A stretch of DNA of 64,000 nucleotides from Actinomycetes bacterium (GTDB lineage Bacteria; Actinomycetota; Thermoleophilia; BMS3ABIN01). Of the stretch, positions 14,802 through 21,620 are shown piece by piece. A program made the position numbers and the translations under genes. The first letter of the stretch is position 1. Each line of letters starts with the position of its first letter. The stretch covers positions 1 to 64,000 of the forward strand of contig JAJYXB010000004.1 in NCBI GenBank assembly GCA_021791195.1, given 5' to 3'. The notes beneath the pieces are model-generated. The model saw nothing but the letters and a program-made list of their open reading frames with translations, did no database searches and was not told the origin of the DNA.

Positions 14802-15830
14802 TTATTTCTGCGGTTCGATGATGACCTTGATCGAATCCTGGGGATTTACCACCAGGTCGAAGCCGCGGCCGGCATCTGCCAGCGGCAGCCGGTGCGTGAT
14901 GGTATCGGCAACCGGCAGGCGTCCGGCGCGGATCAGCTCCAGCGCCATTTTGCAGTCGGCGGGGCCGCCGGCGTAGCTGCTGGTAAGCGTCACCTCGTTG
15001 CGCCAGAAGAAGCGGTTAACCGCCAGCGGGATAGAGACTTCCGGCTTGGTGGTGGCAAAGAAGAGGACGGTGCCGGCACGGCCTACGGCCGCCAGCGCCT
15101 GCTCCACCGCCTGGGGCGCGCCGGCGCAAACGATCACCAGGTCGGCGCCGCGGCCGCCGTTGAGCTCGCGGAAGCGGGCGGGCACGTCCTCGCGGGCGTC
15201 GATGACCGCCTCCGCGCCCAGCCGCCGGGCCGCCTCCAGGCGGAAGTCGACCACGTCGGTGGCCACGACGCGGCCGGCGCCGAGCGCCCTGGCCACCATC
15301 ACGTGCAGCAGGCCGGAGATGCCGCTGCCGACCACCAGCACCGAGCATGCCGGCCGGAGGCCGGCCTGGCGCTGGCCGCGCAGCACGCACGCGACCGGCT
15401 CCACGAACGAACCTTCCTCGTAAGAAACCGAATCGGGCAGATGGAAAGTGCCGCGCCGGACGTTGATCGCCGGCACGCGCACGTATTCGGAGAAGCCGCC
15501 GGGATCGAAGCTGGTGGTCCTCAGGGTGTCACAGACAGTTTCGTGCCCTGTCTCACAATAGTGGCAGGACATGCAGGGGACGTGGTGGGTGACGGCGACG
15601 CGGTCGCCCTGCCGGAAATTTTTGACCCCCTCCCCCACCTCGACCACTTCGCCGGCGATCTCATGTCCCAGCACCAGCGGCACCTTGCCGGCGCGGTACC
15701 ATTCCATCACGTCGCTGCCGCAGATGCCGCTGGCCTCGACCCGCACCAGCAGCTCGCCGGCGCCGATCGCGGGGACCGGCAGCTGTTCCAGCCGCAGATC
15801 GCGGTTGCTGTAATACATGGCTACGCGCAT
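14802..15830 (-). CDS. Zinc-dependent alcohol dehydrogenase (threonine/sorbitol dehydrogenase-like)
   Basis: The 342-residue medium-chain dehydrogenase has catalytic zinc ligands in GICGSDVMEW (Cys near 37) and GHEIAGEV, the four-cysteine structural zinc lobe CMSCHYCETGHETVC near residues 88-102, and a Rossmann GSGISGLL near 168. The segment PGGFSEYVRVP is typical of polyol and L-threonine dehydrogenases. It should oxidise a secondary alcohol with NAD(P). It follows the LsrF-type gene by 54 bases on the same strand, and the pair probably handles one short sugar or polyol intermediate. The exact substrate cannot be told. Confidence 0.9.
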   Translation of the reverse strand: MRVAMYYSNRDLRLEQLPVPAIGAGELLVRVEASGICGSDVMEWYRAGKVPLVLGHEIAGEVVEVGEGVKNFRQGDRVAVTHHVPCMSCHYCETGHETVCDTLRTTSFDPGGFSEYVRVPAINVRRGTFHLPDSVSYEEGSFVEPVACVLRGQRQAGLRPACSVLVVGSGISGLLHVMVARALGAGRVVATDVVDFRLEAARRLGAEAVIDAREDVPARFRELNGGRGADLVIVCAGAPQAVEQALAAVGRAGTVLFFATTKPEVSIPLAVNRFFWRNEVTLTSSYAGGPADCKMALELIRAGRLPVADTITHRLPLADAGRGFDLVVNPQDSIKVIIEPQK

Positions 15831-15884
15831 CGGCTTCAGGCGGCGCTCATCATGCGGTTATCGATGCGGACCGGGCGCAGGGAC

Positions 15885-16685
15885 TCAGGCCTGCGCCGGC
15901 ACATTGCCCTTCAGATCCTGATAAAGATCGTACGCTTCATCAACCGAAGCGTTGTCGTGCACGACGCTGCGCACCGCCTGGATCATTGCCACGGGGCTGC
16001 CGGACTGGAAGATGTTGCGGCCCATGTCGACGCCGGCGGCGCCGCAGGAGACGGCATCACGCGCCATCTGCAACGCGTCCCGCTCGGGGATCTTCTTGCC
16101 GCCGGCGATGACCACCGGCACCGGACAGCTCTCGACTACCTTCTCGAAGCCATCGACGTAATAGGTCTTGACGATGTCGGCGCCCAGCTCGGCGCCCATG
16201 CGCGAGGCCAGCGCCATGTAGCGTGCGTCCCTGACCATGTCGCGGCCCACGGCGGTCACAACCAGGCTGGGAATGCCATAATTTCGCGCATTATCAACCA
16301 TCTTCGTGAATTCGAGGATGGTGTCGCGCTCGTACTCGGCGCCCACGAGAATGGAAAAAGCGACGCACGAGACGTTCAGCCGGACGGCATCCTCCATGCT
16401 GCAGACGGTACCCTCGTGCAGCAGCTGCTTGTTGAGGATGCTGGTGCCGCCGGACATCCGCAGCGTGATGGGAATGTCCACGCCCGGATCTATATAGTAG
16501 CGCAGCGCGCCGCGCGTCAGCATCAGCGTATCGGCGTAGGGCAGCAGCGGATCCACCATCTTGTTGAGCTGCTCGAGTCCGGTCGTCGGGCCCATGAAAT
16601 AGCCGTGGTCGACCGCCAGCATCACGGTGCGGCCGCTCGCGGGCTTGATGATTCGGGAGATACGGTTTTTCATTCCCCAATCCAT
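15885..16685 (-). CDS. LsrF/archaeal class I aldolase-like protein
   Basis: The start at 16685 (MDWGMKNRIS) is chosen because GGAGG lies nine bases upstream; a longer frame to 16775 has no such site. The 266-residue protein closely follows LsrF: DWGMKNRISRII, TVMLAVDHGYFMGPTTGLE, GVGRDMVRDARYMALASRM-like GRDMVRD, IVKTYYVDGFE (Schiff-base lysine region) and CPVPVVIAGGKK, then AAGVDMGRNIFQS. LsrF is a thiolase acting on the phosphorylated autoinducer-2 product; related TIM-barrel enzymes are archaeal fructose-bisphosphate aldolase and ADH synthase. No lsr transporter or kinase is nearby, so an aldolase-type role in sugar metabolism with the next gene, a dehydrogenase, is equally possible. Confidence 0.85.
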   Translation of the reverse strand: MDWGMKNRISRIIKPASGRTVMLAVDHGYFMGPTTGLEQLNKMVDPLLPYADTLMLTRGALRYYIDPGVDIPITLRMSGGTSILNKQLLHEGTVCSMEDAVRLNVSCVAFSILVGAEYERDTILEFTKMVDNARNYGIPSLVVTAVGRDMVRDARYMALASRMGAELGADIVKTYYVDGFEKVVESCPVPVVIAGGKKIPERDALQMARDAVSCGAAGVDMGRNIFQSGSPVAMIQAVRSVVHDNASVDEAYDLYQDLKGNVPAQA

Positions 16686-16895
16686 GCCGGTAAACCTCCA
16701 GAAATAGATGAAAAGCGGCTCCGGAAGCGCAGCGCCAGGCGCGGCAGGCTTCGACGGCAGACCGTTCCAGGGCAAAAAAATAAGATATCACGCCCGGCCC
16801 TGCTCTGCTAGCTGGGGGGACGTTCCTTAACTTTCCTAACTTGCGCTGCCAGTTGGGCGTTACCGGCGCGTGCGGGCGCCAGCAGTGAATCCGGT

Positions 16896-17375
16896 CTACG
16901 CGACTCCCAGCTTCTCCCGCAGCGTCACGAGATTCATCACGTCTTCCTCGTTGTATTTCAGCAGCCGTTTGAGGGATTCCTCGTCACGCTTGTGCTTCCA
17001 GCGCGTCCAGCAGTACTGGATCTGACTGTTGTCAAGCGGCGGCTGCGTGCGCGCAATCCCCAGCCGGCGCTCGACCGCTTTCAACCCGCCCTTGAGGCCG
17101 TGCGACCAGCAGTCGTACATGAGGTCGCGGCTTTTGTAGCGTTCCAGCAGGTCGATGCCCAGCTTCTGCCGGATCACCTTCAGGTCAAACATGTTGCCGT
17201 TGAAGGTGTAGATGCGCTCGGCCTCTGGCAGTTCGGCGCTGAGCGACTCGGCGGACAGATCCGGCCAGAGAAGCTGCCGCAGCCCGGTTGTCTTGTGATA
17301 AAAGCCGACTACGGTGATATATTGCCGCTCCCAGCTCAGCCGGGGCACGGCGCGCGTTTCTATGTCGAGATAAAT
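16896..17375 (-). CDS. DEDD-type 3'-5' exonuclease (RNase_H_2 family), non-AUG start
   Basis: The frame encodes YLDIET (Exo I), TFNGNMFDL (Exo II) and YNEEDVMNL (Exo III), the full catalytic set of the small YprB/RNase_H_2 exonucleases that trim nucleic acid 3' ends. Exo I lies upstream of the first usual start codon (GTG at 17348), so translation must begin earlier. Between there and an in-frame TAA at about 17412 there is no ATG, GTG or TTG. ATT at 17375 or ATC at 17381, downstream of GAGG (17386-17389), are the best choices, giving about 159 residues. A sequencing error or 5' decay is the alternative. It lies downstream of tRNA-Gly and tRNA-Cys on the same strand. Confidence 0.7.
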   Translation of the reverse strand: MYLDIETRAVPRLSWERQYITVVGFYHKTTGLRQLLWPDLSAESLSAELPEAERIYTFNGNMFDLKVIRQKLGIDLLERYKSRDLMYDCWSHGLKGGLKAVERRLGIARTQPPLDNSQIQYCWTRWKHKRDEESLKRLLKYNEEDVMNLVTLREKLGVA

Positions 17376-17482
17376 TGCGATTTTTCCTCGGTGATTGGGG
17401 AGTCCTGGTTATATTTTAGCGGCCGGGCCGGCCGGAAGGAATCATGGCGGCGGCTTGCGGGGTACGGATCGATCCGGGACAG

Positions 17483-17556
17483 TGGAGGCGACGAGCGGAA
17501 TCGAACCGCTGTACGAGGTTTTGCAGACCTCTGCCTAGCCACTCGGCCACGTCGCC
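17483..17556 (-). tRNA. tRNA-Cys (GCA)
   Basis: The minus strand gives a 74-base cloverleaf with encoded CCA: acceptor GGCGACG/CGTCGCC, anticodon stem GAGGT/ACCTC with loop CTGCAAA placing GCA at 34-36, and T-arm CAGCGGTTCGATTCCGCTCG. It lies 80 bases downstream of tRNA-Gly on the same strand. Confidence 0.96.
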
Positions 17557-17636
17557 ATCGGGTTCGTCACGGTGGGAAAGCCTGAAGAGACGTCAAACCG
17601 GCGCGCCCGACCGGGACAAAAAACCAAGAAAAAGAT

Positions 17637-17713
17637 TGGAGCGGATGAAGGGATTTGAACCCTCGACCTTCTGCATGGCAAGCAGACGCTCTAGCCAACT
17701 GAGCTACATCCGC
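17637..17713 (-). tRNA. tRNA-Gly (GCC)
   Basis: The minus strand gives a 77-base cloverleaf with encoded CCA: acceptor GCGGATG/CATCCGC, D-arm GCTCAGTTGGCTAGAGC, anticodon stem TCTGC/GCAGA with loop TTGCCAT (anticodon GCC), and T-arm GAGGG-TTCAAAT-CCCTT. Confidence 0.96.
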
Positions 17714-17783
17714 CCGGACGCAGTAGCAATTATAGCAAAACCGGGTGCGGATTCCAGAGTCGGGGCGCCGGCGATGGTTATCT

Positions 17784-19004
17784 TCAGTTGCTGCCGCCGG
17801 CCGGCGACCAGATATGCATCTGCGGCAGCAGCCGCACGAACTCTTCCCATTTTCTCTGGAACTGAAGATATTCGCCGAACAGGTCGCCGCGGGCGTTGAG
17901 CTCAGCCTTGCTGATGGCCATGTTCAGCAGGCTTTCGCGCGCATCCTCCTCCAGCCCGGCAGCCAGGTATTCGGTTGCCATTTCCAGGCTCGTTTCGGTG
18001 ACGATGTTGTTGAGGTCGTCCTTGAGAAAGCGGCCGGGGTAGGGGTCGAAATCCTCAGCTGTGACCCGGCGCATGCCGTCGCCGGAACGCTGGCTGGCCA
18101 GCTTGCCGCGCTCGCGCGCGAACCGGATAATGTCCTTGCGCAGCTGATGCCAGGGAGGCGCACACCTTGGCGGCGGCAGATGGCGCACCATGAGCTCGTT
18201 GTCGAAAAATAACCTGTGACCGAAAAGAGCAGCATTGATCAGATAGTCGCTGGCGCAACCACGCGGCACGGCCGGATCGAAGGGGAGCTTCTCAAACAGG
18301 GTGCGGTGGATCGCCATGTTGCCGCCGCGCGCGAACGTTGCCGGCTTCAGCCGCGGCGGCTTGCTGGCGGCGGCGATCGCCTGGTTGAGGGCGGCGCGTC
18401 CACCCCACTTTTCCTCCCAGTCGAACGCCGGCGAAGGCATCATGATGCCGCCGTCACGCTGGACATAGTAGCCCGTGACGCCGCCGACGAAGCTGCCCTC
18501 GTATTTCGCGCCGATGAACTCGGTGGCCTTTTTCAGGTATTCCGGGTCCTCGTAGATCTGGTCGTCATCGAACAGGATGGCGGCGTCGGCCTCGGTCAGG
18601 ATCGCGGCAATCAGGCACATGTTGCGCACCTGGGCATAGCCTTCGAGAGCGAAGAAATCGTCGAAACGACCAAAGCCCGCTTCGGCCAGTCGCCGGCGCC
18701 ACAGCACCAGCTCGTCGGGGCCGATCATCAGCAGGGGGAAATCGTAATCGTACTGCGCCACGATCGACTGCACTTTCAGCTCGACGGCCTGCTTGATCTC
18801 CCGCCGCGTCGAAACCGCTACCACGGCGACGATGAACTCTTCATCGCTCTGAAGGATGGATAGACTCGACAGGGCCCGGCCGAGGGTGCCCTCGGAATCA
18901 AGCGGCGTGGCGTGGTCATAGGTGAAATCCGATTCCAGTGTACAGACCGGCGCTTCTTCGGCCGGGCCCCGCCAGAAAGTCGGAATTATGATGGTAGTTC
19001 TCAT
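17784..19004 (-). CDS. GT-A fold glycosyltransferase-like protein
   Basis: The 406-residue protein starts with a strand (RTTIIIPTFWRG) typical of GT2 enzymes, then FIVAVVAVST, and holds an acidic AAILFDDDQIYEDPEYLKKA motif near residue 150 in place of DxD. FVGGVTGYYVQRDGG, then FARGGNMAIHRTLFEKLPFDP and GCASDYLIN follow, matching the acceptor-side region of GT2-like proteins that build cell-surface glycans. A helical C-terminus (~120 residues) has no recognisable domain. No membrane segment is evident. It is a single gene upstream of tRNA-Gly; the acceptor is unknown. Confidence 0.75.
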   Translation of the reverse strand: MRTTIIIPTFWRGPAEEAPVCTLESDFTYDHATPLDSEGTLGRALSSLSILQSDEEFIVAVVAVSTRREIKQAVELKVQSIVAQYDYDFPLLMIGPDELVLWRRRLAEAGFGRFDDFFALEGYAQVRNMCLIAAILTEADAAILFDDDQIYEDPEYLKKATEFIGAKYEGSFVGGVTGYYVQRDGGIMMPSPAFDWEEKWGGRAALNQAIAAASKPPRLKPATFARGGNMAIHRTLFEKLPFDPAVPRGCASDYLINAALFGHRLFFDNELMVRHLPPPRCAPPWHQLRKDIIRFARERGKLASQRSGDGMRRVTAEDFDPYPGRFLKDDLNNIVTETSLEMATEYLAAGLEEDARESLLNMAISKAELNARGDLFGEYLQFQRKWEEFVRLLPQMHIWSPAGGSN

Positions 19005-19033
19005 CAGTCGCTGTTACAAATCCGCAGCAATTG

Positions 19034-19435
19034 TCAACCAACGGCCTCATCAAGGGCCTGATTGACGAGACTGTCGGCATGCTGGTTCGACTCCCGCGGG
19101 ATGCTTTTTAGCTCAAACCGCTCCAGACGCGCCAGAGTTGACTTCGCCTGCTGATAATATGGCCGCAATCCTTCATTCTTAACCCTGTAGATACCCTGCA
19201 GCTGCCTGACGATCAGCTCGCTGTCGGAGAAGATGCTCAGCCGGCCGACGTCATGGTCAAGCGCCATCTCCACGCCGGCGATCAGCGCCTGGTATTCGGC
19301 GATGTTGTTGGTGGCATCGCCAATGAAATTTGCCAGAGTCTCCACGGTGTCACCGTCCGGCCGCCGCAGGACGGCGCCGATGGCGGCCGGCCCCGGATTG
19401 CCGCGAGAGCCGCCGTCAACATAAAGGTGGTGCAT
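19034..19435 (-). CDS. Possible separately translated RNase H-like protein (internal start)
   Basis: ATG at 19435 has a near-ideal ribosome-binding site (GGAGGAGG, spacing eight) inside the Nif3-RNase H frame. The 133-residue product MHHLYVDGGSRG... is a full-length stand-alone RNase HI-family protein by comparison with actinobacterial and archaeal forms. Both fused and free forms may exist, or the free form may be the only RNase H with Nif3 reading through. Confidence 0.5.
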   Translation of the reverse strand: MHHLYVDGGSRGNPGPAAIGAVLRRPDGDTVETLANFIGDATNNIAEYQALIAGVEMALDHDVGRLSIFSDSELIVRQLQGIYRVKNEGLRPYYQQAKSTLARLERFELKSIPRESNQHADSLVNQALDEAVG

Positions 19436-20587
19436 TGATGTTTCCTCCTCCGGAGAAAGGCGCATCTGTTCGCGCCGATGGGCTGTCTGCCAGAAACTGT
19501 TCGCTGTCTCCGAGACGATCACCTTCACCCCGGCCGCAGACAGCTCCCGTTCCAGCAGGCTGGACCAGCTCTGAAGCGCAACCGCTTCGCTGACTTCATG
19601 CGGCACTTCCACCAGCGCCAGCCCCAGCTCGCGGGCGCGCAGCGCGTCGTGATATCGGAAGTCGCCGCTAACCAGCGCATCGGCCCCGCGTGCCGCACAG
19701 AGCGGGATGAGGGAGGCGCCGCTCCCCGGTGCCACCGCGATCCGGCGTACGGAAAGGCCAGCGTCGCCGAGATACCGCGCCTCGCTCAGGCCAAAAAGTT
19801 CGGCGGCCATGCCGGCCAGATCGGCCAGCGGCCGTTCCGGGGAAATCTCGCCCAGGCGGCCAATGCCGGCGTTGTGCCGGACTGACTCCAGCGGATAAAT
19901 ATCGTAAGCGGGCTCTTCGTAAGAGGAGGCCTCTGCCAGCGCCGCGACGATTTCTCCTTCGCGGCCGGTGGGAAAAATCATCTCCAGGCGCATCTCCGGG
20001 ACTAGTTCATCGCGGCCGACCTCGCCTATGGAGGGATGCGCTCCCGCCACCGGCAGAAAAGAACCAGTGCCGGCAGCGGTAAACGAGCAGTGCCGGTAGT
20101 CGCCGATGGTGCCGGCGCCGGCTGCAAAAAGCGCCGCTTTGACCCGCTCCAGATCGGCCTCGGGGACAAATGTCACCAGCTTGGACCTGCCCGCCGCCGC
20201 GGGCGCGAGCGGCTTGGGCGAAAGCAGGCCCAGCAACTCGGCAGCCACATCCGCCAGGCCGCCAGGGGCAGCGTCGAGATTGGTGTGGGCGGCAAAGATG
20301 GCGATACCGGCTTCGTGCGCGGCGCGCACCAGCCGGCCCGTCTCGCTGTCATCGCTCAGCGATGCCACCGGCGCGAAGATCAGCGGGTGGTGTGTCAGGA
20401 TCAGGCCGCAGCCGGCAGCCCGGGCTTCCGCCAGCACCTCCGGCGTCACGCCCAGGGCCACCATCACCCTGTCGACGCCGTCGCCACGCCCGCCGGCCTG
20501 GAGGCCGACATTGTCCCATTCCTCCGCCAGCGCCGCCGGCGCCATCCGCTCCATTGTCTTGATGAAATCCTGGATCAGAAAAGCCAT
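19034..20587 (-). CDS. Nif3-like dinuclear metal protein fused to RNase H-like domain
   Basis: The start at 20587 (MAFLIQDFIKTME) follows GAGGAAGG; the longer frame to 20731 has no support. The first ~380 residues are a Nif3/DUF34 protein: EEWDNVGLQAGG, LTHHPLIF and AHTNLDAAPGG supply metal-binding His and Asp, with a central insertion domain as in full-length Nif3. Residues 385-517 are a complete RNase HI-like domain: LYVDGGSRGNPGPAA, NNIAEYQALIAG, IFSDSELIV and PRESNQHAD carry the D-E-D-D set. A strong internal site (GGAGGAGG, 19444-19451) eight bases before an in-frame ATG at 19435 suggests that the 133-residue RNase H is also made on its own. It may degrade RNA in hybrids; the Nif3 function is unsettled. 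Confidence 0.85.
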   Translation of the reverse strand: MAFLIQDFIKTMERMAPAALAEEWDNVGLQAGGRGDGVDRVMVALGVTPEVLAEARAAGCGLILTHHPLIFAPVASLSDDSETGRLVRAAHEAGIAIFAAHTNLDAAPGGLADVAAELLGLLSPKPLAPAAAGRSKLVTFVPEADLERVKAALFAAGAGTIGDYRHCSFTAAGTGSFLPVAGAHPSIGEVGRDELVPEMRLEMIFPTGREGEIVAALAEASSYEEPAYDIYPLESVRHNAGIGRLGEISPERPLADLAGMAAELFGLSEARYLGDAGLSVRRIAVAPGSGASLIPLCAARGADALVSGDFRYHDALRARELGLALVEVPHEVSEAVALQSWSSLLERELSAAGVKVIVSETANSFWQTAHRREQMRLSPEEETSMHHLYVDGGSRGNPGPAAIGAVLRRPDGDTVETLANFIGDATNNIAEYQALIAGVEMALDHDVGRLSIFSDSELIVRQLQGIYRVKNEGLRPYYQQAKSTLARLERFELKSIPRESNQHADSLVNQALDEAVG

Positions 20588-20862
20588 GGCCTTCCTCTCC
20601 CCATCGTATAGCCCGCTGAAACTTGTGCTGTTGCATCGCCATAATATCAGCCCTGAAGCGTTCATCAAGCCCCGCCGCGCCGCCGCGAAAAAAAGCGCCT
20701 CCGCCGCAAGGCAGGGACGCTCTTGTGTCATATCATGCCACTCTGGCTATATACGTGCCGTCCGGCTCCTTTTGGGCAAGCTGGATGTCCAGAAAATCGG
20801 GTGGCCGTCCGGGTAAATTCCTGTTTTTTTCTGCGGGGGGGGAGTTGTGCTCAGGCTCTTTC

Positions 20863-20994
20863 CTACAAACCGGATTCAGTCAGAACCATTTCGTGCCCGC
20901 AGCACATGAGCACACCGCCGCCCGCGATCAGGACCTCAACTTCATTTCCGCATGTTTCACAATGATAGATTTCGCCTTCGAGTTCGACGTTCAT
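20863..20994 (-). CDS. Desulforedoxin-like small iron protein (43 aa)
   Basis: The 43-residue protein begins [20 protein letters not shown] and has cysteines 12, 15, 31 and 32 in the C-x2-C ... C-C pattern of desulforedoxin and of the N-terminal domain of desulfoferrodoxin, with the intervening AGGGVL and CCGHEM typical of that Fe(Cys)4 fold. Desulforedoxins are electron carriers or scaffolds linked to oxygen and superoxide defence in anaerobes. A possible 33-residue reading frame (21010-21111, MIKKHIHLATLPDG...) ends 15 bases upstream on the same strand and might be co-transcribed; it has no recognised family. Confidence 0.75.
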   Translation of the reverse strand: MNVELEGEIYHCETCGNEVEVLIAGGGVLMCCGHEMVLTESGL

Positions 20995-21290
20995 GAGTGC
21001 CCCCCGCGGTCAAGGGTTTGTGACTGAGAACGAGACCGGGACGTTATTCCCCACAAGTGAATAAACTATGCCATCCGGAAGCGTTGCAAGGTGTATGTGT
21101 TTCTTGATCATCCCGGCGAACCTCTTTGGTGCGCTTCCCCGGAAAGCTGTCCCGGCAATACTTACCCGCACTATATAGCAGTATTGTCACATGTTGGCCC
21201 GTGTCAGTTTTCTGAAATAAGTTTGTAAAAACGGCGCCCGGATAATAATATCGTCCGGACGAATCCGGCCACTCTGCTCAGGGGTCTGCC
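20995..21290. other. Intergenic region between desulforedoxin-like and lipoprotein genes
   Basis: The only frame of note is the 33-residue minus-strand ORF at 21010-21111, with GAGG eight bases before its ATG. The rest should hold the divergent promoters. I see no clear -35/-10 pair and no RNA gene. Confidence 0.3.
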
Positions 21291-21620
21291 TTGGACCGTA
21301 AAAAGCTGATCGTGCTGGCGCTGGTGCTGCTGCTGGCAGTGGCCCTTTCGGGCTGCGCCCAGCAGAATCAGGCGCAGAACACCCCGGGAAGCGCGGGCGT
21401 GGCCGGCTTCTGGCCCGGTCTCTGGCACGGCTTCATCCTGCCGGTCTCATTCGTTGCCTCGCTGTTTGACCACAGCATCGGCATCTATGAGATCCACAAC
21501 GACGGCAACCTTTACAATCTGGGCTTTGTGCTGGGCACATGGCTGGTTTTCGCCGTCGTTATCGGAGGCGCGAACAGTGGCCCCGCAGCCGCCCGGCGCA
21601 AGGGCGCTAAAGGCGCCTAG
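21291..21620 (+). CDS. Small lipoprotein with one C-terminal membrane helix
   Basis: A TTG start at 21291 follows AGGGG. The 109-residue protein begins with a basic n-region, the hydrophobic core LIVLALVLLLAVALSG and a lipobox LSGC, so it is probably a lipoprotein. The conserved-looking FWPGLWHGFILPVSFVASLF and GIYEIHNDGNLYNLGFVLG, plus a final helix WLVFAVVIGG, match a widespread family of short uncharacterised membrane lipoproteins. Its stop codon overlaps the convergent kdpD stop by four bases. Confidence 0.75.
   Translation: MDRKKLIVLALVLLLAVALSGCAQQNQAQNTPGSAGVAGFWPGLWHGFILPVSFVASLFDHSIGIYEIHNDGNLYNLGFVLGTWLVFAVVIGGANSGPAAARRKGAKGA

Noticed and set aside
14781-16811. 676-codon open frame on the plus strand
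   Set aside because: It lies opposite the dehydrogenase and LsrF-like genes, whose motifs are complete; the plus-strand product is His/Ala/Gly-rich with no domain, a GC-rich shadow.
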